From positions 12,080,213-12,144,212 of the forward strand of contig OZ234493.1 in assembly GCA_965153455.1 (NCBI GenBank): DNA of 64,000 bases, given 5' to 3'. This DNA is from Sphagnum compactum (taxonomy: Eukaryota; Bryophyta; Sphagnopsida; Sphagnales). Shown piece after piece: positions 11,396-22,017 of the stretch (positions within the stretch are counted from its first letter, which is position 1; each line of letters begins with the position of its first letter). Under the pieces are notes generated by a model that was not told where the DNA came from, did not search any database, and saw only the letters and a program-made list of their open reading frames with translations. The translations under genes were made by a program, and so were the position numbers.

Positions 11396-14300
11396 TGTTT
11401 GTGGTCCCACAGACAAGAAAACATGAAATTTTTAAGAAGCCCAGAAATTGAGGGAACTGGAATGGGCTTTGCTTGGGTTGGATCCCAATACCTACCATGC
11501 ACAAATGTGAATCTATCGACAAATTGCTAAAATATTTTTATTTTTATTTTCTAAAAAAATGTAAACTATTTAAAATGAATAAAATGCTTTCTTTAATGAA
11601 TTAAGCTGTTGAATTTTACAAAATTGAAAAATCAACATACTGATTTTCTTTTTATCTATATTCTTCATCTTACCCATGTAGGTAGCATTTCTTTACTCTT
11701 TTCTTTTCTTTAATGGGTGTGAGAAGTCCGTCTACTTCCCAAACAAGCCCAAAAATAATAGAGTTACTCAAAAGAAAGTTCTAATTCCTTGCCCCTTGTC
11801 CTCGGATTCGCTTGACCCAGCCCTCACAATGCAATGTTTGTGGGGAAGTGAGACTGGATGGACTCAACTCATCAAAGAAAGAATTGCAACAACCCTATGA
11901 ACAATTTGTTGCTTCCTCAAAACCTCCTCTTGTCTAAAGTTAACCAACCTTCCTTGTTATCCAATTGTGAGCTTGTTCTTGTTAACCCCATACCCAATAA
12001 TGGGGACATTAGTGCTTCAGCTTATGTGACTTGATGCTCAAAGCTCGTGTCCAATATGGATTGGATTAAAATTTAAATTTACATACGTATTAAAGTAAAG
12101 CGTCCATTTTGATCACAATGGGAAAATATAAAAGTTTGGGCCAATTTTAGACAAGAAACTTGAGGAAACAAACAACCTCCTTCCTTTAAACAAATTCCCA
12201 ATAATGGACAAAGAGATAGATGATTGTATCTATGTATGATGAAATCCTAATGCTCAATGCTTTCTTTCCATGATGGATTAAAGTAATGTATTTTTGAAAA
12301 ATACATATTTCAAAGGGCTTTCTTTATAAGCCAACCATCCCCCATTTTGTCTTCCCAAGAATGAAATTCAATGTGGTTGGTTTTTGGGTTTGGATAAGTC
12401 ATCACAAACACAAACATCCCAAATTAGTAACTACCCAACAACCCAAGAAGTTTGAACTTGGGTGATAATTCTCTCAAGAAGTTTGTGAGACTAGTCAATG
12501 ATGATTCGGGTCCTCCCTCAATTTCCAAATGGTTTAGTGATTAGCATTTTTTTTATTCTTCTTTGTTTTTCTAGTGGTGGCATGTGTACCCTTTTTTTAA
12601 GTGGCAAAACAATGGGCCCCTCTTGAGCTCAAGACTTTTTGGAACTAAGATGGTTTGTGGGAGCTTGAGCCATGTACGGGTGGATGGGTGTTTCCTTGCT
12701 ACAACAAAAGTCTCGAGTAATTTACGCGTTTGTGTTGCCAAATTGTGCCTTGCTTTCTCACTCGTGACTTTGCTAATTTAAGGTGGCCAATTTTAATTTT
12801 ATTATTAAAATTTTTAACAATTTTTTATGAAATTTTTATGTTAAGCTAAAAATTAACTTAACATTAAGCTATCAGCCATTTAGCATTGGGTGCCACCTAG
12901 GATGCCACCTAGATTTTTTTTTCATTTAACACTGACTTAACATCAAGTGTGAATGCACTTTTTGCAATCTACACTTACTCTGAGTAACATTTGTCATTTG
13001 TGCCAACCAAGAAAAAGTGTAGGGTAAAAACCCGAGGGGATTCTGAGCGCTCGTCTGCATTTAAACGATGTGGGGGCATTTCCGAACAACTTCTATCTCA
13101 CACAAGGCATTATTAAATAACTTGAATTTATAAAATATATGTACGGTGAATATAAATACATAATTCCCATGAATTGGTTGTTGGGTGACAATTATAACTT
13201 AATTAATTTTACTTGAATAGGAATATGTCTATTTTTAAAAATTCAAGATATGCATCATGTTAAGGGTAGAATTGTATTATAATAATCAAATGGACTTGGA
13301 TGCATGGGAATAGTGAATAGGAGTTGTAATGTTTTAATTCTACACAAGCTAAACAAAAAAGAGATTTAGTAAAAATAGAAATGGATAGTAGTGGAGGATG
13401 ATTAGGGAAGATTAGGACTTATTGAGGATAAATTCAAATGAGTTTAAAGCATAAGAATTGAAGGGATTTAAGATGTTTTGGAGTTTTTTTTGGTTGTTTT
13501 TGGGACACAAAATAGAGAGCATATTAATTTTTAGAGTTTAGATAATAATTTTGATGAAGTTATTTCAATATGTTTTCTTTTAGTTTCTTCATTGTTTTTG
13601 TTTTTTTTTCATTATATATATATAATTATTTTTTGAAAAAATCTGTTTTAATATGAGAAGTGAAACTGTTGCAGAATTGTTGGAGATTTAGAACTATGTA
13701 GACTCACACTTGCTATGAAAAAGTGTTGATTTGTAGTCTAGATTATGTATTTTGTTCATGAACAGATGATTAGGTGACTGAAATTTAACACGCTAAAAGA
13801 ATGAAATTTTAATTTTAATAAATTTTTAAAACATTACAATTTACCACATTAATATTAATCCCTAGTATTAGAATTTTTAAAAACATATATACATAACATA
13901 TGAATTAAATATTTTAAAAGTATTAATTGTTAATAAGTTCAATTAGTAAGTTAGTAAATGAATTAATAATTTTAAAAAATAGAGGAATGTGAAGTGAACA
14001 TGGAGGAACATGAAAATAAAGGATCCCTCCACACCATTGACAATTGAATAATTTTGGAACAAACTTACATTTTATATGGGTATTTTTGTTTTGTCACCTC
14101 CCAATTCTTTAGTTGAACAATATGCTATATATATATATATATGGTAGGTCAAAAAGATATTGTTTTATCATGTGATCCTATCATCTTTGGTTGCAATATC
14201 CTCATCATTTCTCACAACTTCAACTTCAAAAACTAAACTTAAAATTTTAAAATAAATATATAAAAAATCAAAACTTAACGCAAAAATTGAATATGAATCT

Positions 14301-15014
14301 AGAATAGTTTAAATATGTGTACATATTACAAAAAAAGTAAGTAATAATAAGGTGGGGAAAGAAGTTGTTCTTCACGTAATATTCCTAAACAATTCTTTAC
14401 TTGATGTATGTAATATAAAATATTAACTCTTAGTGTCCACCCTAGGTGATGAGAACAACCAATCGATGCTTTGGAATAGGCCTTTAACCGAGCTTGTTAT
14501 CACCCAATGGAATAATGACTTGCCCTATTGGGCTTGTTGCATTCCTAAGTGGAATGAGGCCATTCCATAATACAACTCAGATTTAATAGAGTTTATTTCA
14601 CAATTTTCAAAGCTAAGGTGTGAAAGATATTGATTTTTGAGTGGATTTTGTTGCTACAAATTCAAACAAATTGCAAAAATTGGGTTTGAAAGGAAAAATC
14701 AGTTGAGCCGTCAATTATGTGTTCACATTGCTGAAGAATTTAGAAATTTTCATTTATGAAAATGTGAAAAATAAGGAATGTGTTCACACTTGGGACAACG
14801 ACAAAAGCTAAACTAGTACCAAATGATATTGGAATTTTGGTAGTGGCTTGTTGTAAGTTCCAATTGCACTTGTTTCATTAATTTTTGTCTTTCCTCACCT
14901 TGCAACCAAGCACCTCCCTCAAATGACAATATGTAAAATAATGCATGTTTTTCAAGAACAACCCAACACACATGACCTTCACACCCAATGAATTTGAATC
15001 ATAAACATCTTGAA
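11396..15014. other. Intergenic AT-rich DNA
   Basis: No gene was recognised. GGTGCCACCTAG/GATGCCACCTAG form a short direct duplication near 12888-12912. The 13.1-14.4 kb part is extremely AT-rich and contains a (TA)n tract near 14127-14142. No conserved protein frame or RNA gene is visible. Confidence 0.6.
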
Positions 15015-15653
15015 GTTTGAATTTGGCAAATGGCATTTGGGTACTATTATGGGTTTGTAGTTTGAATTTGGCAAATGGCATTTGGTACTATCATGAGTTT
15101 TTTGTAGTTTGAATTTGGCAAATGGCATTTGGGTACTATCATGGGTTTATAGTTTGAATTTGGCAAATGGCATTTGGGTACTATCATGGGTTTGTAGTTT
15201 GAATTTGGCAAATGGCATTTGGGTACTATTATGGGTTTGTAGTTTGAATTTGGCAAATGGCATTTGGTACTATCATGAGTTTTTTGTAGTTTGAATTTGG
15301 CAAATGGCATTTGGGTACTATCATGGGTTTGTAGTTTGAATTTGGCAAATGGCATTTGGGTACTATTATGGGTTTATAGTTTGAATTTGGCAAATGGCAT
15401 TTGGTACTACCATGAGTTTTTTGTAGTTTGAATTTGGCAAATGGCATTTGGGTACTACCATGGGTTTGTAGTTTGAATTTGGCAAATGGCATTTGGGTAC
15501 TATCATGGGTAAGTTTGTAGTTTGAATTTGGCAAATGGCATTTGGGTACTATTATGGGTTTGTAGTTTGAATTTGGCAAATGGCATTTGGGTACTATCAT
15601 GGGTTTGTAGTTTGAATTAGGCAAATGGCATTTGGGCATTATCATGGGTTTGT
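15015..15653. repeat. Minisatellite A: 14 copies of a 45-49-bp unit
   Basis: GTTTGAATTTGGCAAATGGC starts at 15015, 15060, 15107, 15152, 15197, 15242, 15289, 15334, 15379, 15426, 15471, 15520, 15565 and 15610. Most units are 45 bp. Units 2, 6 and 9 are a 47-bp variant that loses one G in the TTTGGTACTA stretch and gains a longer T run. One unit carries an extra AAG. Because 45 is a multiple of three, a 15-residue repeat (MPFAKFKLQ...) reads open on the minus strand. This is a consequence of the repeat, not evidence of a protein. Confidence 0.97.
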
Positions 15654-16703
15654 GATAGAGGCAAGAAATTTATTTTTTTTAAATAGTAGGTTTTTTGGGC
15701 CAAGAACTTATGATAGTCTCTTTTAAGACTTGAGGAGCAAATAATAAATAGGTAGTCTTCAAGATGAGTGAGATTCCCAAGGAGTAGGCTTTTAGGAAGA
15801 GAAGATGGTGATGATGCCTTACCCCAAGGGGTCAAGCAGCACAAATTGAGGGGGCTGTCCAAAACAGACCCTTCTCCCTTTTTACTCACAAAAATACAAG
15901 TGTAAATGATTAGGATTCAAGCTCCAAATTTGGGCCAAAAGAATCTGACATTTATGAAGCAAAATCAATCCACTTTTGGACTTTTCTCTTGATTTATATT
16001 CCTAAGCTTAGCACTTACTTTTTTTATGCACTAGTGAGACTTTGAAAATTTTAGAAATGAAGACCTATCAAAGGGGATCAAAATAACAACCAATGACATA
16101 AAACACTTCCAACGGTTACACAAAGCATATCTAATAAGGAGATGGGTGGGAAGAAATTCGAAGGAGCATCTAGCTTAGAAGAGGTCGTCTTCCAAGAAAC
16201 AATTGCTCATCTCAATATGGTAACAACTTGAATTCTTTGTAGAGCCATTAACACTCTTGACCTACAAAATGGACGTCACCTCAATAGAGGGAATTGTTAG
16301 AAACCTTGGTTGACCATGCCATGTTAATACATCAATGAAAATTTTCCTTATTATAGTTATGAATATCCCTCCAAGAAAAAAGGAATGATATTACATATTA
16401 AGAGTGCCAAGACTTTGCATCTACTTACTTGTAAGCATAATATCCCTCTTTCATTATAAACTATAGACGATTAGGTTTAAAAACCTTCCCCATCCTATGC
16501 CTTGTGATCTACATATGTTTAGTGTAAGCTAACCCCCAAAGGACGGGGCATTCTCCAAGCAAGTGCTCAACTTAGGTGGATTGGCGAGTGAGCCATGGGG
16601 AATCTATTTCAAGAACACCTTGCTTCAAGGGCATTTCCATGCATAAATCATTGGCAGAATTTTATTTTATTTTTATTTATTTCCATGATACCTATTGAGC
16701 ATC
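15654..16703. other. Spacer between two minisatellites
   Basis: About 1 kb without a recognisable gene. A 90-codon minus-strand frame at 15617-15889 begins inside minisatellite A and has no family resemblance. Confidence 0.6.
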
Positions 16704-17345
16704 ACAACCTTGTCCAAAACAAGGTTGAACAAAACCAAGCTATCCATAGTCTATTCCTTTGATCATGACATTAAAGCTTTCTCCAAAACAATCTTGAATG
16801 AAACTACACTTTCCATAGTCTATTCCTATAATCATGAAATCAAATCTTGCTCCAAAACAATCTTGAACAAAACCAAGCTTTCCATAGTCTATTCCTATGA
16901 TCATGACATTAAAGCTTTCTCCAAAACAATCTTGAACGAAACCAACCTTTCCATAGTCGATTCCTATGATCATGACATTAAAGCTTTCTCCCAAAACAAT
17001 CTTGAAGGAAACCACACTTTCCATAGTCTATTCCTATGATCATGACATTAAAGCTTTCTCCGAAACAATCTTGAATGAAACCACACTTTCCATAGTCTAT
17101 TCCTTCGATCATGACATTAAAGCTTTCTCCGAAACAATCTTGAATGAAACCACACTTTCCATAGTCTATTCCTCTATGATCATGACGTTGAAGCTTTCTC
17201 CGAAACAATCTTGAATGAAACCACACTTTCCATAGTCTATTCCTATGATCATGACACTAAAGCTTTCTCCAAAACAATCTTAAATGAAACCACACTTTCC
17301 ATAGTCTATTCCTCTATGATCATGACATTAACACCTGAACCAATA
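16704..17345. repeat. Minisatellite B: 9 copies of a 69-71-bp unit
   Basis: TCCATAGTCTATTCCT starts at 16743, 16812, 16881, 16950, 17020, 17089, 17158, 17229 and 17298, with spacings of 69, 69, 69, 70, 69, 69, 71 and 69. Each unit continues ATGATCATGACATTAAAGC, then TTTCTCCAAAACAATCTTGA. The 69-bp period (23 codons) keeps frames open on both strands, giving repetitive peptides that I do not regard as genes. The unit is unrelated to minisatellite A. Confidence 0.97.
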
Positions 17346-18577
17346 TACTTCACATTTGACTGGGAACTGCCAAAATCATAGATCAAATAACCAAGAACTA
17401 AGAACCAGGAAAAGTTCTCATCCAGAGTAACTGGAACACGAACCTCCTTATTCACATGTCCGAAACCAGAACCAGAACCAAAAGCAATTCCAATTTATTT
17501 TACAAAACTGGAACCAAAGATTCCTCTCAAACGAAAGAACAATGGTATAGCACTATGCACAAACTCAACAACCCTACCTTGCATGACAATCTACTTCTTT
17601 CCACAACTATTTAACATTGGTTTATCTAAATCTATATCACATCTCCATCCATTACCTCCCGATGGTTATTTTTCAAACAAACACAGCCTCAAAAGATTTA
17701 GCACCCAACAATGCACAACCTCATCCATAACGCATTCCCCAAGAAAAGATTGCACTAGGCCCTTGGGTGTGTCCTAGGGCATAAGGAAAAAGTTGGAATG
17801 GCTTTAGTCAAAGTGTATATGTACATGTATACATATACATACACACATCAAAAGGCAACTTTGATTGCACGCTACTCTAAACAGTGAAATGGGCCTACAA
17901 ACTACATTCAAAAGGAGTCAATTTCCACCCATACAAGGAACCATACACACAAGCTACTCACAAGCTTCTGTTTTTTTCTATCCTTGGTTTGGTTAGTGGG
18001 GTTCATGCACATCTAACATCAAACAAGATATGTTACCAAATATTTTGTGGGTAGGATTGTTTAGAAATGCCAGCAAAACCCAGTAATCAATTGTCTTGTC
18101 CAACCAAACGCACTTTGGGTTGATTGATATGACAAATGACTTTTCATACAGGAGCCATATTCTAAGAGATAGAATACTAAAGTGAAAATTGACCATTGGC
18201 AACACAACCAATAGCTTCACTTTTGCACCACCTCCAGATTTGGGTTCAAGTGCTATTGGACATCTCAGAACCAGCCCCTCCAAATCTGTTCACACATATG
18301 ATCATATTCTAGTACTATCCACAAAATCACACTTGTGTTTTTCAAGAGTGTTGAAATCACTGAACTGACAACCTCAAAATCCATGTAACAGCGAAAGGTA
18401 AGTGTCATCATCCTCACTGAGAAATAATCACTATGCACCCCATTTAACATATTTCTCTTGGTCCCACTGGAATGACCTTGCGAGCTCTATAAAAGGGGGT
18501 TTTGAGGCTATGGCCGGGTTAATACGAGTTGGTCAAAATTGGAAAAGACAGTTCAGACCTTGTCGTTGATACCTGAA
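17346..18577. other. 3' flank of the thioredoxin gene
   Basis: This follows the thioredoxin stop codon on the minus strand and probably includes its 3' UTR. Minus-strand frames at 17993-18283 and 18265-18450 show no conserved domain. A TATAAAAG string at about 18487 on the plus strand has no gene downstream in that direction. Confidence 0.5.
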
Positions 18578-21199
18578 TTATAATTCCCCTTCTGCCCTGC
18601 AAAACATAAGGAGAAAACACCCAAAACCATGTGTCAATGTCCAAACTAAGTCAGCAGATCCACAAGATGACATGAATGTGTGTTGATATCACATTATGCA
18701 ATGGGAACTCAAACCACATTTGGATCATTTGTCTTGAGGCCTGTTGAAATTCCCGATCATGTTATGCTGCAGAAACTCAAACCACATTCAAATCATATGT
18801 CTTAAGAGGAAGGTCTTGCATACCGAAGATCTTCTACTGTTGACTGTAGCTTCTTTGAATCTGCTCCACTGAACTTGGATACAACTTTTCCTCCTCTATG
18901 AAAGAGGAAGGTTGGCTGATATGCACAACAATGAAAAGAAACCACAACCTTAGACCGGTTCCCCACTTGCAGCAGTACCCTTCATTAGCTGAAATCCAAG
19001 TACAGATGAAATAAGCTCTATTCAAGTTCTTACAGGCAAGGCATACAGCTACTACATAAACCACACCAAATGTGAGGAGGCAGAGACAATATACCACAGC
19101 ACTGATACCAGCAGCATCAACTGTCTTTTGCAGCTCGGGCTGAAACAAAGAACAAACTGCAATGTCTTATTCCAGAAGTTTGAAGATGGTTTAAATTTCT
19201 CAAAAATACATTTGCAGATGACTCCTTGTCTCTCATCTTGTACAAGAAGCTGTACATAATGTCACAGGTGTTTCAAATAATCTTTTCTTGAGCTAGAGTT
19301 TGATAGATGTATGTATCCAATATGAGTAGAAACCCAACTCTGAAGATCCTTGCCCTTAACTCAAAATTGAGAAGCAACCCATGGCAATGTTTTTTGAGAT
19401 AAGGAAATCAGCCAAGAAGATTCGTACCTCATCTAAATCAACTTTCAAAAACCTGACATCATTGTACTGACCACTCAGTCTGTCCACTTCTGGCGATATA
19501 TGCCTGCCTGATGTAAACCAAAAACTCAATACATGAGTTGTCAATCACCCATAAGTTTCTCATTTCCAGAACTCACAGACAACCTCATCAACTGCTTTCC
19601 AGACAGGATTTTGACTGTATGCTGTGAAATTAGAAACCCCTTTCCTAAAACCTCGAGAAAGAAACAGGTCAGCAACAGTTCAGAAACTTAACCAAAAATG
19701 GGAAACAAAAGGAGGCAGAGCTCAGATTGATTCAAGATGTAGGGTGAAAGAGAAAACAAAAACATAATGGCCACAACTTTGAAGGACATTGCACAAGGAG
19801 ACAGTCATGGGCATCAACCTTGAAGGACAATGTTGAACAATGAGACAGTAATGACCACAATTTTCAAGGAAATGAAACAAGGAGACAGTCATGGGCAACA
19901 ACCTTGCAGGACATTGTTGAACAAGAAGACAGTCATGGACGAAAACCTTGGAGGACATCGTTGAACAAGGAGACAGTCATGGTGACAACCTTCAAGGGCA
20001 TTTGAACAAGCAAGACAGTCATGGGTGACAACCTTGAAGGACATTGAACAAGGGAGACAGTCAGTACAGCGAGCTATGCCTAAAGCTTCCAGCGACTGTT
20101 CTAGTGCCACATAACAGTTCCATGATACCATGGGGAACAAGGGGTGAAGAAGAAGAAGACATACAAGGACCACACCACTTGGCCGTGAAGTATGTCACTG
20201 CGAGCTTCTTGTCATCTGCACAAACCCAGCATCAGTTGATAGAAAGAAAACTTCTTTACATTCAAGGTTGGTTGTTGAAAGCCCTAAATCTCTGACCCTA
20301 AATCTCTGGACTATTGATTCGGGTTGTCCATCAAAACTGCGATGTGTGTCAAAAAGCTTGCATCTGACACACCTTGCAGTAAAAAACAAGATGAAGAAGA
20401 ATAAGAAGATTGATGTCCCTGAAAACATCAGTAGGGGAAATCATTTCACAGCTCCGGATCAAAACCCTAAAATCGCTGACACAGAATTCCTTCTTCACTG
20501 ATCCAAAAACCAAATCCTGTTTTTTGTTGAAGAATGTGAAGAAAAAACAACCATCATCATCATGGTGCTTTCACAAATTGTTGCACAGCAAACCAACAGC
20601 CCTCTACAGCAGCCCCCATTGAGAGGTTTGTAAGTAAGGAAGTACCTTTCGCCTCCTTTAGCAAGGTGTCATACTGCAAGGACGAGTTGACTGCCACAAC
20701 TCCAGTAGATTGTGCTGCAATCTCCCAACAAACAAATTCAGCAGCCATACACACACAGAGACAGACACCTTCGCATGCACGCTCTCGTCTTCTTCATGAT
20801 CTCCTTCTCCTTCTCCTTCAAGACAAGGGAAGATGAAGACGAAGATAATCTTCTTGAGAAGAGAAGAAGAAGATCATCATCATCATTCTCATCTTCTTCT
20901 TCTTCTCCTTCTGCTTTACATGCAAGAGGTATTGGATTTATGTACGTACCTGCTTCTGCTGCAAAGAATCGGCTGGAATGCCAAGAAGGAGTCCTGTTGC
21001 TTGCTGAGAAACCGCGGAACAGAAGAATCCCGGAATCTGAAGAAGAAGCAGGAGGGGACGACGACGACGACGACGAGGGGAGCGGGGAAGATGTAGCTAC
21101 TGCACGAACGGTTGCAGCCATCCCCGAGCCACGAGTGAGAGAAATAAGTCCAGAAGGACGGCGCAGGATGTGCAGAGCTCCTCTTCTGGCAGCAGCCAT
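18578..21199 (-). CDS. TRXO: Mitochondrial-type thioredoxin (thioredoxin o), 7 exons
   Basis: Thiol-disulfide oxidoreductase, complete. The minus-strand exons are 20950-21199, 20646-20714, 20165-20215, 19428-19507, 19095-19139, 18824-18915 and 18578-18596. They total 606 nt, or 201 codons plus TAA. Every intron is GT...AG and all phases agree. Residues 1-83 are Arg/Ser/Ala-rich with almost no acidic residues early on, as in a mitochondrial presequence. The thioredoxin fold follows, with VVAV at 89-92, YFTAKWCGPC at 115-124 (catalytic Cys121 and Cys124), FLKVDLDE at 143-150 and the cis-proline in AVPTF (Pro166). The codon for Cys124 is split by intron 3. A WCGPC site plus a presequence fits plant Trx o; an h-type or plastid form is less likely. 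Intron 3 contains a minisatellite. The gene diverges from the F-box gene across a CpG-rich spacer. Upstream of the chosen ATG the frame stays open, but the sequence there does not look like protein. Confidence 0.92.
19760..20068. repeat. Minisatellite C in intron 3 of the thioredoxin gene, about 7 copies of 42-44 bp
   Basis: ACAGTCATGG-type blocks occur near 19801, 19845, 19885, 19929, 19973, 20015 and 20057. They alternate with CAACCTTGAAGGACATTG and TTGAACAAGGAG blocks. The array lies wholly inside the 657-bp intron 3 (19508-20164) and accounts for about half of it. The units are moderately diverged and have small length changes. Confidence 0.9.
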
Positions 21200-21761
21200 A
21201 TCTTCTTCTACTCGGCGGAAGGAAAAGCTTCGCGCGAAATCTGGACAAAAACGCAGATTCTTCTCTTGTATGACTCCGCACTGACAAGCGGCTTGAAGAA
21301 CGAACACACCTAAGTCATGAGAGACGGAGAGATTGCAGTCGAAGCTTGAAAGAAGAGGTGCATACGAAAGATCTCTTGACGACCTCCACGCCGATAGCAG
21401 CAGCGATTTCTTTCGATCGTTCTCTCTCCTCCCTCCTAAAGCACGCTCTTCGCGCATGCAGTCGAACGGGCACCGCGATCTAATGGTGCAGTGCAGAGGA
21501 GGAGCATCATCGCGCTTGGACGATCGACCCGATTGCGGACGAAGAAGACGTTGCCGGACAGACATCGATCGTCGGTCGTGTGTTTGTGCGCGCGCGCGCG
21601 CTTGTTGGCTCGCTTTCTTTTTCCCGTGGACTGGGAAGCCAGCCTCCAGGTTCTTCCCCCCGCTCCTGGCAATACCAGATACGCTCTTTCTGTTGCAGCG
21701 GAAGCTCGCTCTGGTTTTATGACATCGGCCACGACAAGAAGAGAGCGAGCGAGCGAAAGAG

Positions 21762-21794
<33 letters not shown>

Positions 21795-21838
21795 TCGGAG
21801 CAACCGCAGCAGCTGCAGATTTCTCGTACTGGTATGGT
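21200..21838. promoter_or_regulatory. Divergent CpG-rich promoter / 5' UTR region
   Basis: The start codons of the thioredoxin (minus) and F-box (plus) genes are 639 bp apart and point away from each other. The spacer is rich in CpG while most of the window is CpG-poor. It contains an alternating CG tract near 21588-21600 and a GA tract near 21767-21795 just upstream of the F-box ATG. GA-rich 5' leaders are common in plants. No canonical TATA box was picked out, so a broad, unmethylated bidirectional promoter is the inference. The long open frames crossing it on both strands reflect GC content. Confidence 0.65.
21767..21795. repeat. (GA)n tract in the F-box 5' leader
   Basis: About 14 GA units precede the F-box start codon by about 45 bp, within an AGCGAGCGAAAGAGAC context. 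It could be a GAGA-type promoter or UTR element; its position is the only functional hint. Confidence 0.8.
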
Positions 21839-22017
21839 ATGGCAGCTGAAAGAAGGAGAGGAGGAGGAGGTGCAGCAGACACAAGAACTCGGGACGGATT
21901 GCAGCAGCAGGAGGAGGAGCAACGGTGCGTGGCGTTGCAATTGCCTCGTGACATGAGCAGACGCATCTTCTCGCAACTGGATTGCCGTGACCTCATGCAT
22001 TGCTCCCTTGTTTGCAA
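21839..22017 (+). CDS. F-box protein, first exon (partial)
   Basis: Probable substrate-receptor subunit of an SCF ubiquitin ligase. ATG at 21839 opens 59 codons plus two bases and ends at a strong donor (AA|GTAAGT). Residues 1-30 are a Gly/Arg/Gln/Glu-rich leader. Residues 35-59 carry the first two thirds of an F-box: LP-x-D-x-x-x-R-I-F, then LDCRDLMHCSLVC. Leu35-Pro36, Ile43-Phe44 and the RDL...SLVC signature match the family consensus; the domain must continue in another exon, normally with a Trp soon after the Lys. I could not identify that exon. One weak option begins at 23010 after GAGTCTGCAG and stays open to a stop at about 23144, but it lacks the expected Trp spacing. The class of C-terminal domain is therefore unknown. 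Confidence 0.75.

Noticed and set aside
11176-11530. Gly-rich and Pro-rich short genes
   Set aside because: They are translations of the C21, G21 and CA runs.
14878-17226. Repetitive-peptide genes across the two minisatellites
   Set aside because: Frames are open on both strands merely because the periods are divisible by three. There are no flanking exons or start context.
15015-17345. CRISPR array
   Set aside because: The units are contiguous tandem repeats without unique spacers, in a plant nuclear context with no cas genes.
18485-18500. TATAAAAG promoter on the plus strand
   Set aside because: No gene starts downstream on the plus strand; this is the 3' flank of the thioredoxin gene.
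20195-20428. A thioredoxin exon reading FFTARCVRCK on the minus strand
   Set aside because: It looks vaguely like a thioredoxin active site, but the true WCGPC exon with correct phases is at 20165-20215.
21333-21849. Plus-strand frames of 89-176 codons through the promoter region
   Set aside because: They are shadows of GC-rich and GA-rich DNA. The 176-codon frame ends with the true F-box exon, but its upstream part is low-complexity and the ATG at 21839 is the credible start.
20738-22000. A 420-codon minus-strand frame spanning the thioredoxin first exon and the divergent promoter
   Set aside because: Only its 20950-21199 part is a real exon. The rest is a chance frame in GC-rich, low-complexity sequence, and it continues past the exon 1 donor into an intron.
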